A stretch of 64,000 nucleotides of DNA, from contig OX359189.1 in the NCBI GenBank assembly GCA_947172415.1, positions 642,501 to 706,500 on the forward strand, read 5' to 3'. This DNA comes from Chondrosia reniformis. Taxonomy: Eukaryota; Porifera; Demospongiae; Chondrillida; Chondrillidae. Of the stretch, positions 52,598 through 64,000 are shown piece by piece (positions within the stretch are counted from its first letter, which is position 1; each line of letters opens with the position of its first letter). Both the position numbers and the translations under genes were made by a program. The notes below the pieces were generated by a model, which made no database searches, was not told the origin of the DNA, and saw only the letters and a program-made list of their open reading frames with translations.

Positions 52598-55500
52598 CTA
52601 ATTACTGAGATTTTTTTGTGTTAAAGTGTCAAACGTTGCCATAATGTCATCTTCAAAGGCATCCCCAAGTGATATTCTTAGTCCAGTAAAAGGATCTGAA
52701 TCTCTTTTTGAATCTCTCTTTTCTGAATTTCCTTTGCCTACTCCACTTGTTTGGTGCAAGGAAACATCCTCAGGCTTTGCAGCAGAAGTCTTAAGTGGGC
52801 GGGGCTCCTTAGTAGGAGGTGGTTCTGAAGATGTCGATCTTATGGCTGACTCTGAGTGCATGGCAATGGGTGCCCTTGGGAGGTTGACAGGTACGGGCTG
52901 CCTGCTGGAGGCTCTGGGAGAGGGCAGGGGAGAACCCCTGTATGAACCAGAGGTTGTGGATAGTATAGAGGCTGGCCGCCCATCTGGTAGAATTGCATTG
53001 AATGGTCTAGGCCCGTATGAGAAGGTTGATGTGCTGGGAGTGTGGAACTCCTGATATGTCACAGATGGAGGTCTTGATCCGTTATTTGATTGTGTAATAG
53101 AATTAATGCGTGGATGAACAACTGGTGCAGCCTTCACTTCGACGGGACCATCTTTCTCCTCTAGGAATACTTCATCATTATCTACAGCACTCTGGACACA
53201 GGTGTCAGATATAGTGATTGCTGACTCTGTCCTTTCCAGTTCAACATGATTCTTTGTTGGAGAATCATCCTTGGGAGGAGTAGGAGTACGATATGGAACT
53301 GGTTTAAATTTGCCCAAATCTTCCAGAAGGCCTTCAATCTCAGCTGCCTCTTTGGCTGTAAATTCCTTGGCAAAGATCTGTAGTCTCTGCGCAATCTCAG
53401 CAAACCCCGGTCTATAGTGGGACAGCTCCAGCCAGCACTCGTGGAGCAGTTCGTATCTAAAATTAGAAAGAGTCAAAAAGCAGTGATACCATGGGAAGGA
53501 TATTGTCGGTAAAACACTTACATTTCCGGTGGACACCGATTGGGTCTGAGGGGCCTGTGTCCTAGCAACACATGTGCCATAATATTTCGATTAGGGACAC
53601 TCTCATAAGGGACCTCAGCCAGAGTAAAGACTTCAATGCATACGATCCCAAAGGACCACTACACAAAACACAATATATATACACCATGCTGTTACCACAC
53701 TTTCAAATTACAATCTTTGAGATAGTACATCTTCCAGTTTTTTAGCTTAGCGTCTTTTGACACTAAAATGTTCAACAAATGTATCAAAATTTGATGTAGT
53801 CAAAAGACCTTATTCTATTTATACAGAAGCGCATTTGGACTAGTTAATTACCTTTTTTGTGAATAATTCACACATATTACTAATTATATTAAAAAATTAT
53901 TGAATTTATGGAACAAAGAAAACTGTTAATTCTTAATTTAGTACATTGAATCCAGTCTGACAAAAAAACAGACATTACTTTAAATAAGGTCTAGTCTCAG
54001 TTTACCCACAGTCCAACCCAAGTGGCTATATATCTTGCAGTGGCGGCCATTGTGGCGGCCATTTTAAGGGTCTTCTTTTAAGGGTCTTCAGAGAGGCCAC
54101 TTTTTAGTGAGAAGCGGTTCATCACGGCTGTATGTACATCTTACCACATTGCTTTTAATTCCACTGATGCCTTGCGTCAGTGTTTCCAGGGCCGACCACC
54201 TCACTGGTCTCTTGACGCCGTACACTGAGTGGTAAAGGTCTGGATAGAAATCAGGAGAGAGAGTGCCATCTCCAACCTTTACAGTGAAATTACTGTCCAA
54301 GCTATCATTACAGAGAGAGGGGGAGAGAGAAGAGAGAAAGAGAGAGGGGGAGAGATAAGGAGAGGAGAGATAAGGAGAGGGAGAGAGATGCATAAAGTAC
54401 ACTTTTCTGGTAGGCTTTTATGGTACATGGAAGAGCATTTTGAAGGGCCTGTCTACACATTCAACTTACAAACAATTTCTCAAGGCTAAATCTGGATGAA
54501 CAACATCGTTCTGAGAAAGATACAACATCCCTTCAACAATTTGTAGACAAAAGTTAATTAAATATTGAACAGTTATCTAAAAAAACAAGAAAATAGAAAA
54601 CATCATATTTGACAGTGAGGTCAAGTATATTTTACAGTACATATAAATACATTAACAATTTATGGATGGCTAGAGATATGAAGGAATGAATGGGATGCAT
54701 GGCTGGCAAATTATACAGAGCTTTATTCACATTTTGTCCTGACAAGCGGCACTGCTCCAGGTAATGGTGAAGATTTCCATTATTGCACCATTCGTAGAGA
54801 ACCAGTGGAACATAACCTTCCTCAGCACACACACCCACTAGACGCAGAACATTGTTATGATGCAATCCTTTAGTAAGGGAGGCATTATGCAAAAACTTTG
54901 CAACATCTTCCATTTTCTTGCCGTTCTCTGGTTTGAAGCCCGCAAGCATTTTAATCCTTAGTGACTGGTTGTTAGGGTTTTCTGGATTTAGCTTATCTGA
55001 GATTAGCCGCCCCCTCAATTCACATCCATATGTACCTAAGAATGGGGAGACTCGTTGTCAGGGTAACAAAATAAATTCTATTTGTCTTTTTTGGTATAAT
55101 AAATAAACGTACACTATGCATAGGATCCTACACTTATAAAGGTAACTACACACAGTATAACATATAAAATACCTGTTTTGAGTACACTGTGTATGGCAAC
55201 TTTGCTTCTGGATACTCCATAGTCCATAACCACACTGTACACATTTGTCTCCAAGCTACGGGCAGTTCCCCATGACAACGCTACAGAAGGGAAAGGTGAA
55301 TTATTCCTTAAGTAGCCAAGAATTTTAGTATGCGGCACACTTAAGCAAACTATGAGGCTTACAGATCTTACCTGTCCATAACGTTGGTGGACTCATTGGG
55401 GAGATAAAGCCGAGAGTACCTCCTGATTTAGATTTACCTTTACGATGTGACCTGTTCCTATAAGAAAATCATAGGGATTTTAAGCAGGAAAGATAAAAAA

Positions 55501-58500
55501 TGAAGAACTTACGATTGAGTGACACCATACTTTGCCTTCTTCTTCAGTCTAATTTTGATGCTTGCACAGAGCAAAATCAAAGAGCAAAAAAGTAGCAAAA
55601 TAACACCACCTCCGACAGTGGAAAATATGACAATGAAAAAGTAATCACTCCGATCACCAAAGCTGAGAGGAGAAAGGCCTCCTGTGGGAGAAGAACTGGA
55701 AACAGCGGGAGTGCGAACGGAAGGACAGATTGAGGGAGAAATGGAACCTGTAACACAAGATATGGAGTCACTAGTCATGTCACTAGTCATGCCACTGTCG
55801 CGGCTAGTTAAGGTATGAGCGGTTCCATTCAGAGATTCAGTTCCAAGACTACCAGTCGAAAATGAAGTGAACAAGTCTGAAACAACTCCTTGTGGTGTTC
55901 TTGGAGTATGCAAGTACAAGGCACTAGATTCTGATGAAACAATGGACGTTGAGGCTGTAAAGTACTGGATTGCACTGGTTGATAGAAACACAGACTTAGT
56001 ACTTGTGGAGAACAATGAGTCTCCTTGTGATGAGGAAATTTTATTTGTTACGTAAGATGAAGGTGTGATCCTGGGTTGAGATGTACCTCCTTTATCAATT
56101 CTGGATGGATAGCTCTCTGAAGAAGATGAAATAGTCTCCGAAGAAGATGGCAAAGTCTCCGAAGAAGAAGGATTGTTCTCTAATGAAGCTAGCATACATT
56201 CTAAAATGGAAATTAATTAGGATTGTCAGATTTTATACTAAAGGCATTACATAATTATTACTACAAGTAGCATGGACAATCACCAGTATTTCCTGATTCT
56301 TCACCACAGGTCTCAATGGGCACGTCAGACGGACTCAAAAGTGAGGGGTCTGCTTCCTGCCGTTTTGGTCTGTTTATGTTCTCTGTACAATTGAGGAGAT
56401 CTTCAGGTTTAATATTTGCCTGAGCTGGAGGAAAGTGACAAAATAGCCAACTGGTAACCAGTATAAGGTAAGTATGACACGCCTACATTACCCCACCCCC
56501 GAAATTACATAGTAAACAGGTAAACACTTCAATCAAGTACCAGTTGATAATAGTAGTATATATTCATCACAAGTGTTCAGTCTAGTAGCTCTCTCATGTT
56601 ACTACTTATAAGGTTGATATCTCCGTAGAACTATGCGGTACACAACAGATTGTAAATTAATCCAATAAGATTATAAAGGGTGCAAAATTGTTTGCTCTAT
56701 CAAACACACACTTATTACAAGTAACAACTACAATGTAGGCAGCACAGCCCCCTACAACATGGTTACCATGGTAACAAAATAAGAACACCCTTCCATGTAC
56801 TTGCAACCCAATACACCACATCCAATGCATTCCAGCTAGCAACCAGCAAGCGGCAATCTTTGGCCCTAAATGAGACTATGTATGTATACACACAGATCAG
56901 AGGAGAGAAGTGAGACCATTAAGAGACTATGAAGAGAGAGAGGTGTAACAGTGCTATTAGCTATGTTTAGGACAATGTGTGAAACAATGTCTGAGATTCT
57001 GTCAGAAACAGATTAACTTTGACTTCATACAAGTACAGTTAATTACAACTTAATCTTCTCTCAGTAATAAAACTCAAAAATTGGTCGTGTAGAAATGTGA
57101 GGCATGGAGTTGTGGGCGTGGTGGTGTGAGGGTGTGGTGGTGTGAGGGTGTGGTGGTGTGAGGGTGAGAAGGTGTGAGGGTGAGAAGGCTAGGGTGTAGA
57201 GAACAATATCGTCATACTATTAGGAAACATGTGAGTGTCAATGTGCTACTTTACAGAACAATTGAGGTGCTACTGATATATAATTGAATCATTGTGACTA
57301 TACATGGTCAATTAAGCAGGATTGATATTGGCTGATTACACAAGCATCAACCACCAATTGCTGGTAAAGTGGCTACTAACACCATTTCGATTGATAAGCT
57401 TCATATCTTAAAAACACAGACCAGTCTGATCCAATATTAGCAGCAAAACCTTTAAAAGGTAAGGTTCTGTTTTTAACTTATCTATCTATAGGTATAGTAA
57501 TTACCTGTACAATTTAGATGAAATTTAAACGAAAAATCAAACATTCTTCCTGATGAAAAATGAATGATTTCCCTATTTGATTGGCAGCAAGGACCATCAG
57601 CATTTGATAAACATTTCAGTGGAATGACAAGGAATCCATCTGCAGTCAAGAGAGATGTCAAACATAAATGATGTATCATCATACTGAATTTAACTTAGAT
57701 ATACTGTATATTAATGTATTAGTAGTATAATTGCTACATTTAAAATAGTATATACAGTACTAGTATAAAGTATTAGTAGGATAATTCAAACAGGTATAAC
57801 TTACAGGTTGGTTGTAATAACTTGGAACTACAGCTTGCATTAAAAACTGGATCACAACCAAAGAATGAAAGTGTATTGAAGGTTGCCTGCAAAGTAAATA
57901 GTAATAAAATAATGTATAAGGCATGACTTTAAGAGTTGGTTGCTCACAGAATATTGCAACAAAATGCATACAAGGTCAAAAGAACTTTTGACTAAATCCT
58001 CAGAAATTAAAAGTGCTTGCCCTGAGTCTGGGGTGCAATGAATTATTCAGTGTAACTAGTCAGTAACTCCTTAATGTCTGCAATTCCCAAGCTTGTGTCA
58101 GCTATTAGAAACAGATGTTTACATTAGCAGTCCCCTGGCACTACTGACAGTCACAACTCAAATATTAGACAGTGTGCTGTATATTTGAACAGGCATGCTT
58201 GCAGTACACACATTGGACATCCCCATGATTGACAGCCCTCACTTTATTGGCAAAATCTAATGTGAACATTTATATATAGCATTGGTGACATTATGTATGA
58301 ATTTTAGTACATTCTGCAGGCTGCAAGGTGAGAGTAGAACGCTGTGGACAAGAAATTGTCAAATAACTGGTCATTTGATCCATTAGCCAATCAGTAATGA
58401 AAGGAGAGGCCATACAATCTCAGTGTGTGCTGCAGTCTTCACCAGCTAGCACGTATCACTTACACAATCACTCAGCTCTACAGTTATATTCAAATCCCCT

Positions 58501-58855
58501 CTATCAGTGGGGAGGGGAGGCAGCATAGCTAGTCCATTATTGAGATACAGGTGACCATTATCATCCTGTTTCACTTGTACTTTACCATCCCACACTAGTC
58601 TGGCATCCAATGACCCTGCAATAAAATTGAAATTAGCTGGATGGCACAAACAAACATGGTCAACCAGACATGCTGTCACAGGAACATATCAATACCGTTT
58701 GCAAAGAGATGCTCGTGTTCTGTGTTTCTGTAATAATACTGCAAGTCTTTATTGGCTATGTACATTCTGAATGAAGAAGCGGGACGCAGATCTCCACTCA
58801 CGGCAACATGAAACGTACAAGTAAGAGACACTATCAAACAAAGGGCTCGATTCAT
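52598..58855 (-). CDS. RYK: RYK-like receptor tyrosine pseudokinase
   Basis: Thirteen exons: 58696-58855, 58464-58615, 57805-57886, 57505-57639, 56284-56424, 55513-56200, 55372-55457, 55173-55280, 54731-55035, 54470-54576, 54145-54301, 53522-53658, 52598-53456; 1038 aa. It has a signal peptide (ALCLIVSLTCTFHVAVSG), an ectodomain of about 230 residues with NRPKR as a possible furin site, a Ser/Thr-rich stalk of about 180 residues, and a TM near 413-437 followed by KIRLKKKAK. Kinase part: G-loop TGTYGCELRG, KGLHHNNVLRLVGVCAEEG, GNLHHYLEQCRLSG, VVHPDLALRNC for HRD, VKVGDGTLSPDFYP for DFG, RPVRWSALETL and WSFGIVCIEVFTL. These blocks track RYK, the Wnt co-receptor with altered kinase motifs. The ectodomain is where RYK has a WIF domain; I cannot confirm WIF by eye. 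A C-terminal tail of about 240 residues is Pro/Ser-rich. Confidence 0.82.
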
Positions 58856-59792
58856 TTCTTAACAAATCTCCTTCAGCCTACATGTAGATAAAATAGTAAC
58901 AACTAGTTTCTGACCGGGAAATACGCGGTCAGTACAACGGCTGGGCGACTACATGAATATCACATTTATTATAAAATTATTCAGCGTCTTGTAAACAATG
59001 TGTGCCCCACAGACGGCGAGCGTACGGCGACTCGTATGGGTATATAGGCTACACCTCGCACCATCTAGCTACGTATATGTCTTACAATCACGTATATACG
59101 GACTTAGGAGAAACAAAAATCTGAGACAAAACACCAGACAATGACTACCCATATAATCGACATCATTAATTGTAAAAAGCTATTATAATACCAAGAGATC
59201 GAAGCTACGTATGATCGTCGGATGGTAAAACCACATTTATTTATTTATTTATTTTAAAGGATAAAATGGGGAGGCAGATTGCAAGAGGTCAGAATAAGGT
59301 CACACCAGCAAGAAGGAGCCTTGCAAAACAACTTACCAGTTAACTGTACCCGAAGATCTCCGCTTATATTCCACGAGGGGCGACCTGACTATAGCTACTT
59401 GTCTCTCTCTACTTAAGGGCGGGGGTAGGCCAAAGGAGTGTTTCAGTGCAAACTCTCTGTATGTTATATATATCAAGTATACGATACCTCCTACGGATTA
59501 AGTCCCGCCTACTCGCCCCCCACTTCAAATATATATCAGAGGTCGTAACCAATATATGTCTGACACGTGTGTTAGAATCGATCAGTAGCTTTAACAACAC
59601 TTATATCGAAAAGAATCGTTCAGATATTGATTCATGAATATTTCACTTCTGCAAATAAAAAATGTTAGATAATATATAATAATTATGGTGATTAGAAGTG
59701 ATTTACAACAATTATAATAGTCACACACTAGTTCACATACAAATCTGTAAATAGCCACAGTTTATATGATACACAGTGCTGCACGTATCATA
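58856..59792. other. intergenic region between RYK-like and TEX11
   Basis: It holds the RYK-like 5' flank and the TEX11 3' flank. A TTTATTTATTTATTTATTTT run lies at 59238-59257. No ORF, tRNA or array that I can support. Confidence 0.5.
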
Positions 59793-62700
59793 TTACACTA
59801 AAACAACAGCTTGCTCTGTGTTAAGCTTGTCCAAAATTTCAGAGTATATTGAAGACATCTACATACATAATTACAAAATAAAATAAATAAACGTATATTA
59901 TTCTGTATATATATGTATGCCTGGTACCTGGTGCTGGTAGCTCTCCTTGAAACTTGAGAGGTGCTCCATGTACTTCATGCTAAGACTGCACCACTGTTCT
60001 GCTTCCTTATTTCTCCCCATACTGAAATGTGAGGAGTGATGTGAGGGAGGAGGAGGGAGTGATGTGAGGGAGGAGGAGGGAGTGATGTGAGGGAGGAGGA
60101 GGGAGGAGGGGGGAGTGATGTGAGGGAGGATGAGGGAGTGATGTGAGGGAGGAGGAGGGAGGAGGGGGAGTGATGTGAGAGAGGAGGAGGGAGGAGGAGG
60201 GAGTAATGTGAGGGAGGAGGAGGGAGTGATGTGAGGGAAGGGAGATGAATGGGACATGTACAAACCTAAAGAACCGTACTCCACAATTCCATGCTTTAGT
60301 TAATAACCATAGGACTTCTATCTCGGGATATTCATCCTATAAGAAGCAACCATTAGTAGACACTTAACGATGTATAAAATACAATGATTTAAAAGTGTAC
60401 AAACTATGATAATTTAAGAACTCTCCAACTCCAAATCTGTTACTAAGTACTTCTGAAGAGAATAATCATTTGTCCGGTTCTTACTTTGGGAGCAACATTA
60501 ATAGTCTTCAGGGCTTCCTGGAGTGCTAGCCACGCCTTCTCCAACCTTGCCACATCGTGATGACTGTCAGAGTCCATGTGCAGTTGTACCAGACTATGGT
60601 AACACTTACTAACTCACCAAGGCAACCAGCAAGGGAAGAGAACAACAAGAGAGTATCTTCTAAGGTTAATAATGCGGAAGGGTGGAGCTCCCAGAAACAG
60701 TACTAAATGCCTGACCCACTGAAGATATCCCAGAGTAGAATATCATCCTCATTCAGTGCTCTAAGACTCAGTGTGTTAATCATTATGGAACTAATTCATA
60801 TACGCATTTACTATGCATATATGTATAGTTATATAATATATAGCCCTTACTAATGGTATTCATAGCCTAGTCTATTATTACACTCAATAGTTTTATACAA
60901 ATAAGATGTGTACCTACACATGTATGTGATTCGCACCATTAAGATCACCTTAACTGGCAGTAATCCAGCTTCTCCTGGCTGATGTGGCACTCGATGGCTC
61001 TCCTTAAGGCCTCCTCAGCCAGATAAAGCTCAGAGGCCTTTGAGTTCATACTTAGAGCTTTTGAAAAAGAAATGTTAACCACATTATAGCCAGCCATATA
61101 AACTAGTTGGTATAGCATTGAATTACAGATAAAACAATGCAGCAGTGCATGTAGCAATACCTCCAGTGTATGTAGCAATATCAGCAGTGCATGTAGCAAT
61201 ACCTCCAGTGTATGTAGCAATACCAGCAGTGTAAGTAGCAATACCTGCAATGATCTCAAATGTCTTCGGTTCAAGCTGTTTCAATTTTGACAACTTGCTA
61301 AATATTCCCTCTAACCCACTCTCCCCTAGTAAAATCTTAGCCTCAAACTCATAAAGTAAGAGTAGGACGCTTGCTTGACTTTCCTCTCCATTTCCACCTG
61401 ATATTGCCATGGCAACAGCTCTAGTTTGGTCTACTAGCTCCAGAGTCTCCCTCAGCAGTTCCACCTAATGAAGGTGTTACTCACAAATGATACCCCAGGG
61501 AGTGCAAGAAGCAGTTAAATATAATGTTTAACCTTCTCCTGGTTTTCTGTAGAGTCCCTGGCTGCTTGGAGACAGGCAGCTGCAGACATCAATAAACAAG
61601 TGTGCTTCCTTCCCTTATTGCCAGAGTCCCCTCTGCACAGCTCTAACAGCTTCACATCATGAGAAAATGGAGGGGAGTGCAGTCTCCAAGTAAAGTTTAA
61701 GGGAATCACTTAAGTAGTAAGGCAGTTAGACACAGATATATGTAGGAATAAAAATATTAATATTATTAGCTGGTCAATAACTAATGCATCTTCTTAACCT
61801 ATAGCTTTTCTTGTAAGTGCATGTTAGCAGATTTGGGTGATTGTGTGTGGGTGTGATGGTGAGGACTCTAAACACTTACAGTGCTGCATAGCTTAAAGAG
61901 CTTGCGCATCATTAGAGGAGACTTGTGGCACTGAAGTGCCAAATTCCAGGCTAAGGGGGCATGTAAAACAGTTTAACTTCATAAGACTACAATCAATACA
62001 ACCAATCATCCAGAGCCACATACCGACTTTCATGAACCAGGCAGCTTCATCATCCTGGGACAGCAGATCAGTACCTGTTCTATCAGCACCAGCCAACCTA
62101 GAAAGTGCTGAACGTCAAATATAACGTACTGTGTTGGTAGAAAAATTCATTTCCTGATATGCAGACATCTTAATCTATTATTTGCAGCATACAGACTATG
62201 CATACTGTAAAACGGCTCATAAAATTATGTTTGACCTTATAGAAGAATAATATGGTCATATACCATGAGGTGATAATCAAACCACAACTATTTTGCACAA
62301 TCAGCTCCAAACTGTCAGGAAGATGAAATGAGTATTCAACCTTTAGGAGAATAGCTTACCCTTTTCAGTGTAGTGTTGAATAGCTGATATATGAAGACTA
62401 CGAATTGAAGAAGATGTGACACTTCATATGAAAGGAACTACACTATTATAAGTACTTCAAATATCACTTCAAAACTCACTCTTTATCGGCACCTTCTTTG
62501 CTGAGGAAAGTTAATCTTAATCTTGTCAAACACCTATCAGAATATGAGGAAGAACTTCTTAAGCAAAAAAGGGAGAAGAATTGGGCTGAAAGGATACCTC
62601 ACTCATTGTACAGTGGGTATCTGTGATGGGTATGTATGTATATGGTACAGGAATTATATAAAATGTCATTTTCCTATATAGATCTGGTAGGCATACGTAT

Positions 62701-64000
62701 GAGGAGGCTAAGGAGACACAACTACATACTAGTGTAGACCAATGACTCGGGCAAGCCTATAAAGCTAGAGTTTTGGATGACCATACTGCTTTTTCTTCCT
62801 TTTTCGCTGTACCAGAATGTTTCTGAGAATCTCACCCTCCGTCAGTGTCTCTATTGTTTTGGTTCTTGGTAAGTCATGCATGCATTACCTCACTCCCCAC
62901 CCCAGGGGTGACAGTGAACCTCACCTAAGGGCAGTGAGGACCTGCTGTGTGTTCTGTGACAGGTCTACCAGATGTTCCAGTGTCTTGCTGGCTACCACTG
63001 GACTGCTCTTCTAAAGGAGACGAGAGAGAGAGTGTGTGTGTCTTAAAGTGTATCCACAAAAATGAGACCAATGATTGAGTTTCACTTCAAAGGCATTCTG
63101 TGCTGCCAAGCAAATGAGTCCTTTAGTGTCTTCTTCATCACTGCCATCTTTGGTGAGACAGCTGCTCAAGTTAGCCACTGCTTCAAGAGCTGTACAACAT
63201 AACAAAGATATCATGCACGTTAACTGTGAGGCCAAACAAGAGACATATTCTGCTTCAGTATACCATAGAAACAGAATGGTTCTGAAGCTTTTGTATTACA
63301 ATACACTGTATGATATATGAAGTTTATTGAGCAACAGCAACATTAAATCTTTGGAATAGAACGTTTCAACCCGTAGGTCTTCATCAGCAATATGAAACGT
63401 TGAACCGTTCTATCCCAAAGATTTAATGTTACTGTTGCTCAATAAACTTCATATATCATCATGATCGTGACAAATAAACCCTATCACTTCAATACACTGT
63501 ATATATATACATCTATATTGAAGGCCTTTTATATATATATGCTGTAAGTATATATCATTAACATTACTTAATTATATGTATATGTATGTACTTGTATGTG
63601 TATGCAGTTAATATGTCTGTTATGTGTAGTACCTTTCTCTTCATCATTTTGTGCCATGGCTAATTTGAATGCCACAAATTGCGTGTAAGGATTGTCTCCA
63701 TCCTTCTTCAACGCATCACTCAAAGCAATGTTTGCCTGAAGGAGACACAGCAGTTACACTGGGACACAGAAAGCCTTTCACTAATACAATCAAGCATCAT
63801 GCAAATACTGGCCCAAAGAAAAAGGAAGAACAATACATAAATTTACACCCTCATTCTAAACAGTCTATTCTAAGTATTTTTTTCCCTTAATTAGACTCAT
63901 ATTGATGTCAACCATATCTTTAGGAAGATGGTGTGTTAGATTATTCACACACATACAGTATAGCTCACTTCTTATAATAATATGACTAAAGTCTACATAA
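59793..64000 (-). CDS. TEX11: TEX11 (ZIP4/SPO22-like meiotic TPR protein), 5' part off the window
   Basis: Thirteen visible exons: 63633-63735, 63086-63189, 62925-63010, 62480-62533, 62024-62097, 61880-61950, 61533-61649, 61245-61464, 60949-61057, 60485-60593, 60266-60336, 59928-60021, 59793-59858; phases are continuous over about 390 residues. Matches to vertebrate TEX11 are SQDDEAAWFMKVAWNLALQC, RKHTCLLMSAAA, LLLLYEFEAKILLGESGLE, LEPKTFEIIA, DEYPEIEVLWLLTKAWNCGV, AEQWCSLSMKYMEHL and SSFKESYQHQMSSIYSEIL. TEX11/Zip4/SPO22 is a TPR scaffold of synapsis-initiation and crossover complexes in meiosis. The gene starts beyond the right edge; 63736-64000 shows no further exon. Confidence 0.85.
60035..60240. 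repeat. GAGGGAGGAGGAGGGAGTGATGT minisatellite
   Basis: Purine-rich units of about 21-27 bases with the word GATGTGAGGGAGGAGGAGGG lie in the TEX11 intron 60022-60265. On the TEX11 strand they are pyrimidine-rich, next to the acceptor of the exon 59928-60021. Confidence 0.93.
61135..61244. repeat. AGCAATACCTCCAGTGTATGT tandem repeat
   Basis: About five units of 21 bases (CAGTGTATGTAGCAATACCTC or with CAGCAGTGCATG) lie in a TEX11 intron and run directly into the exon boundary at 61245. Confidence 0.9.
63312..63457. mobile_element. foldback (MITE-like) element with about 58-bp arms
   Basis: Arm 1 (63312-63370) reads GATATATGAAGTTTATTGAG and onward; arm 2 (63398-63457) is its reverse complement with few mismatches. 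The loop carries CCGTAGGTCTTCATCAGCAA, shared with the element at 22813-22932. It lies in a TEX11 intron. Confidence 0.8.

Overview
The window looks like animal nuclear DNA, most likely from a sponge or another early-branching metazoan. It is AT-rich and gene-dense, with spliceosomal GT-AG introns in most genes. The gene set is animal: the CNK scaffold, a RYK-type receptor kinase, RNF41, TRAF-like RING proteins, the 4EHP class of eIF4E, Ashwin and TEX11. Bacterial operons, CRISPR arrays and insertion sequences are absent. The host call is inference from gene content and compactness. All multi-exon models were built by hand; reading phase closes across every complete model.

Layout. 0.4-1.4 kb: RNF41. 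1.8-2.6 kb: a 19-bp minisatellite. 2.9-4.4 kb: a broken MFS transporter. 4.4-8.6 kb: a tandem segmental duplication carrying two TRAF-like genes, one of which lost its C-terminal domain and ends in a predicted membrane anchor. 8.6-13.2 kb: two head-to-head pairs, UPF0696/DNAJC8 and RPL13A/Ashwin. 13.5-19.5 kb: a 23-exon GH31 alpha-glucosidase with two trefoil domains. 20.2-27.5 kb (minus): a class II eIF4E with a long N-terminal extension. 27.8-44.5 kb: a 25-exon CNK scaffold whose introns are full of minisatellites. 45.4-48.5 kb: an ornithine-decarboxylase-like gene missing key catalytic residues. 49.2-50.0 kb: an ORF-free, structured, Pol III-like transcription unit, the best candidate for something undescribed. 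50.3-52.4 kb (minus): CSTF2 with tRNA-Arg(ACG) in an intron. 52.6-58.9 kb (minus): a RYK-like receptor pseudokinase. 59.8 kb to the right edge (minus): the 3' part of TEX11.

These are ordinary eukaryotic neighbours, not a pathway. Themes are RNA processing and translation (DNAJC8, RPL13A, Ashwin, CSTF2, eIF4E2-like, tRNA), ubiquitin and adaptor signalling (RNF41, TRAF-like pair) and receptor/MAPK signalling (CNK, RYK-like). Noncoding space is filled by minisatellites, foldback MITE-like elements and tRNA-derived SINE fragments.
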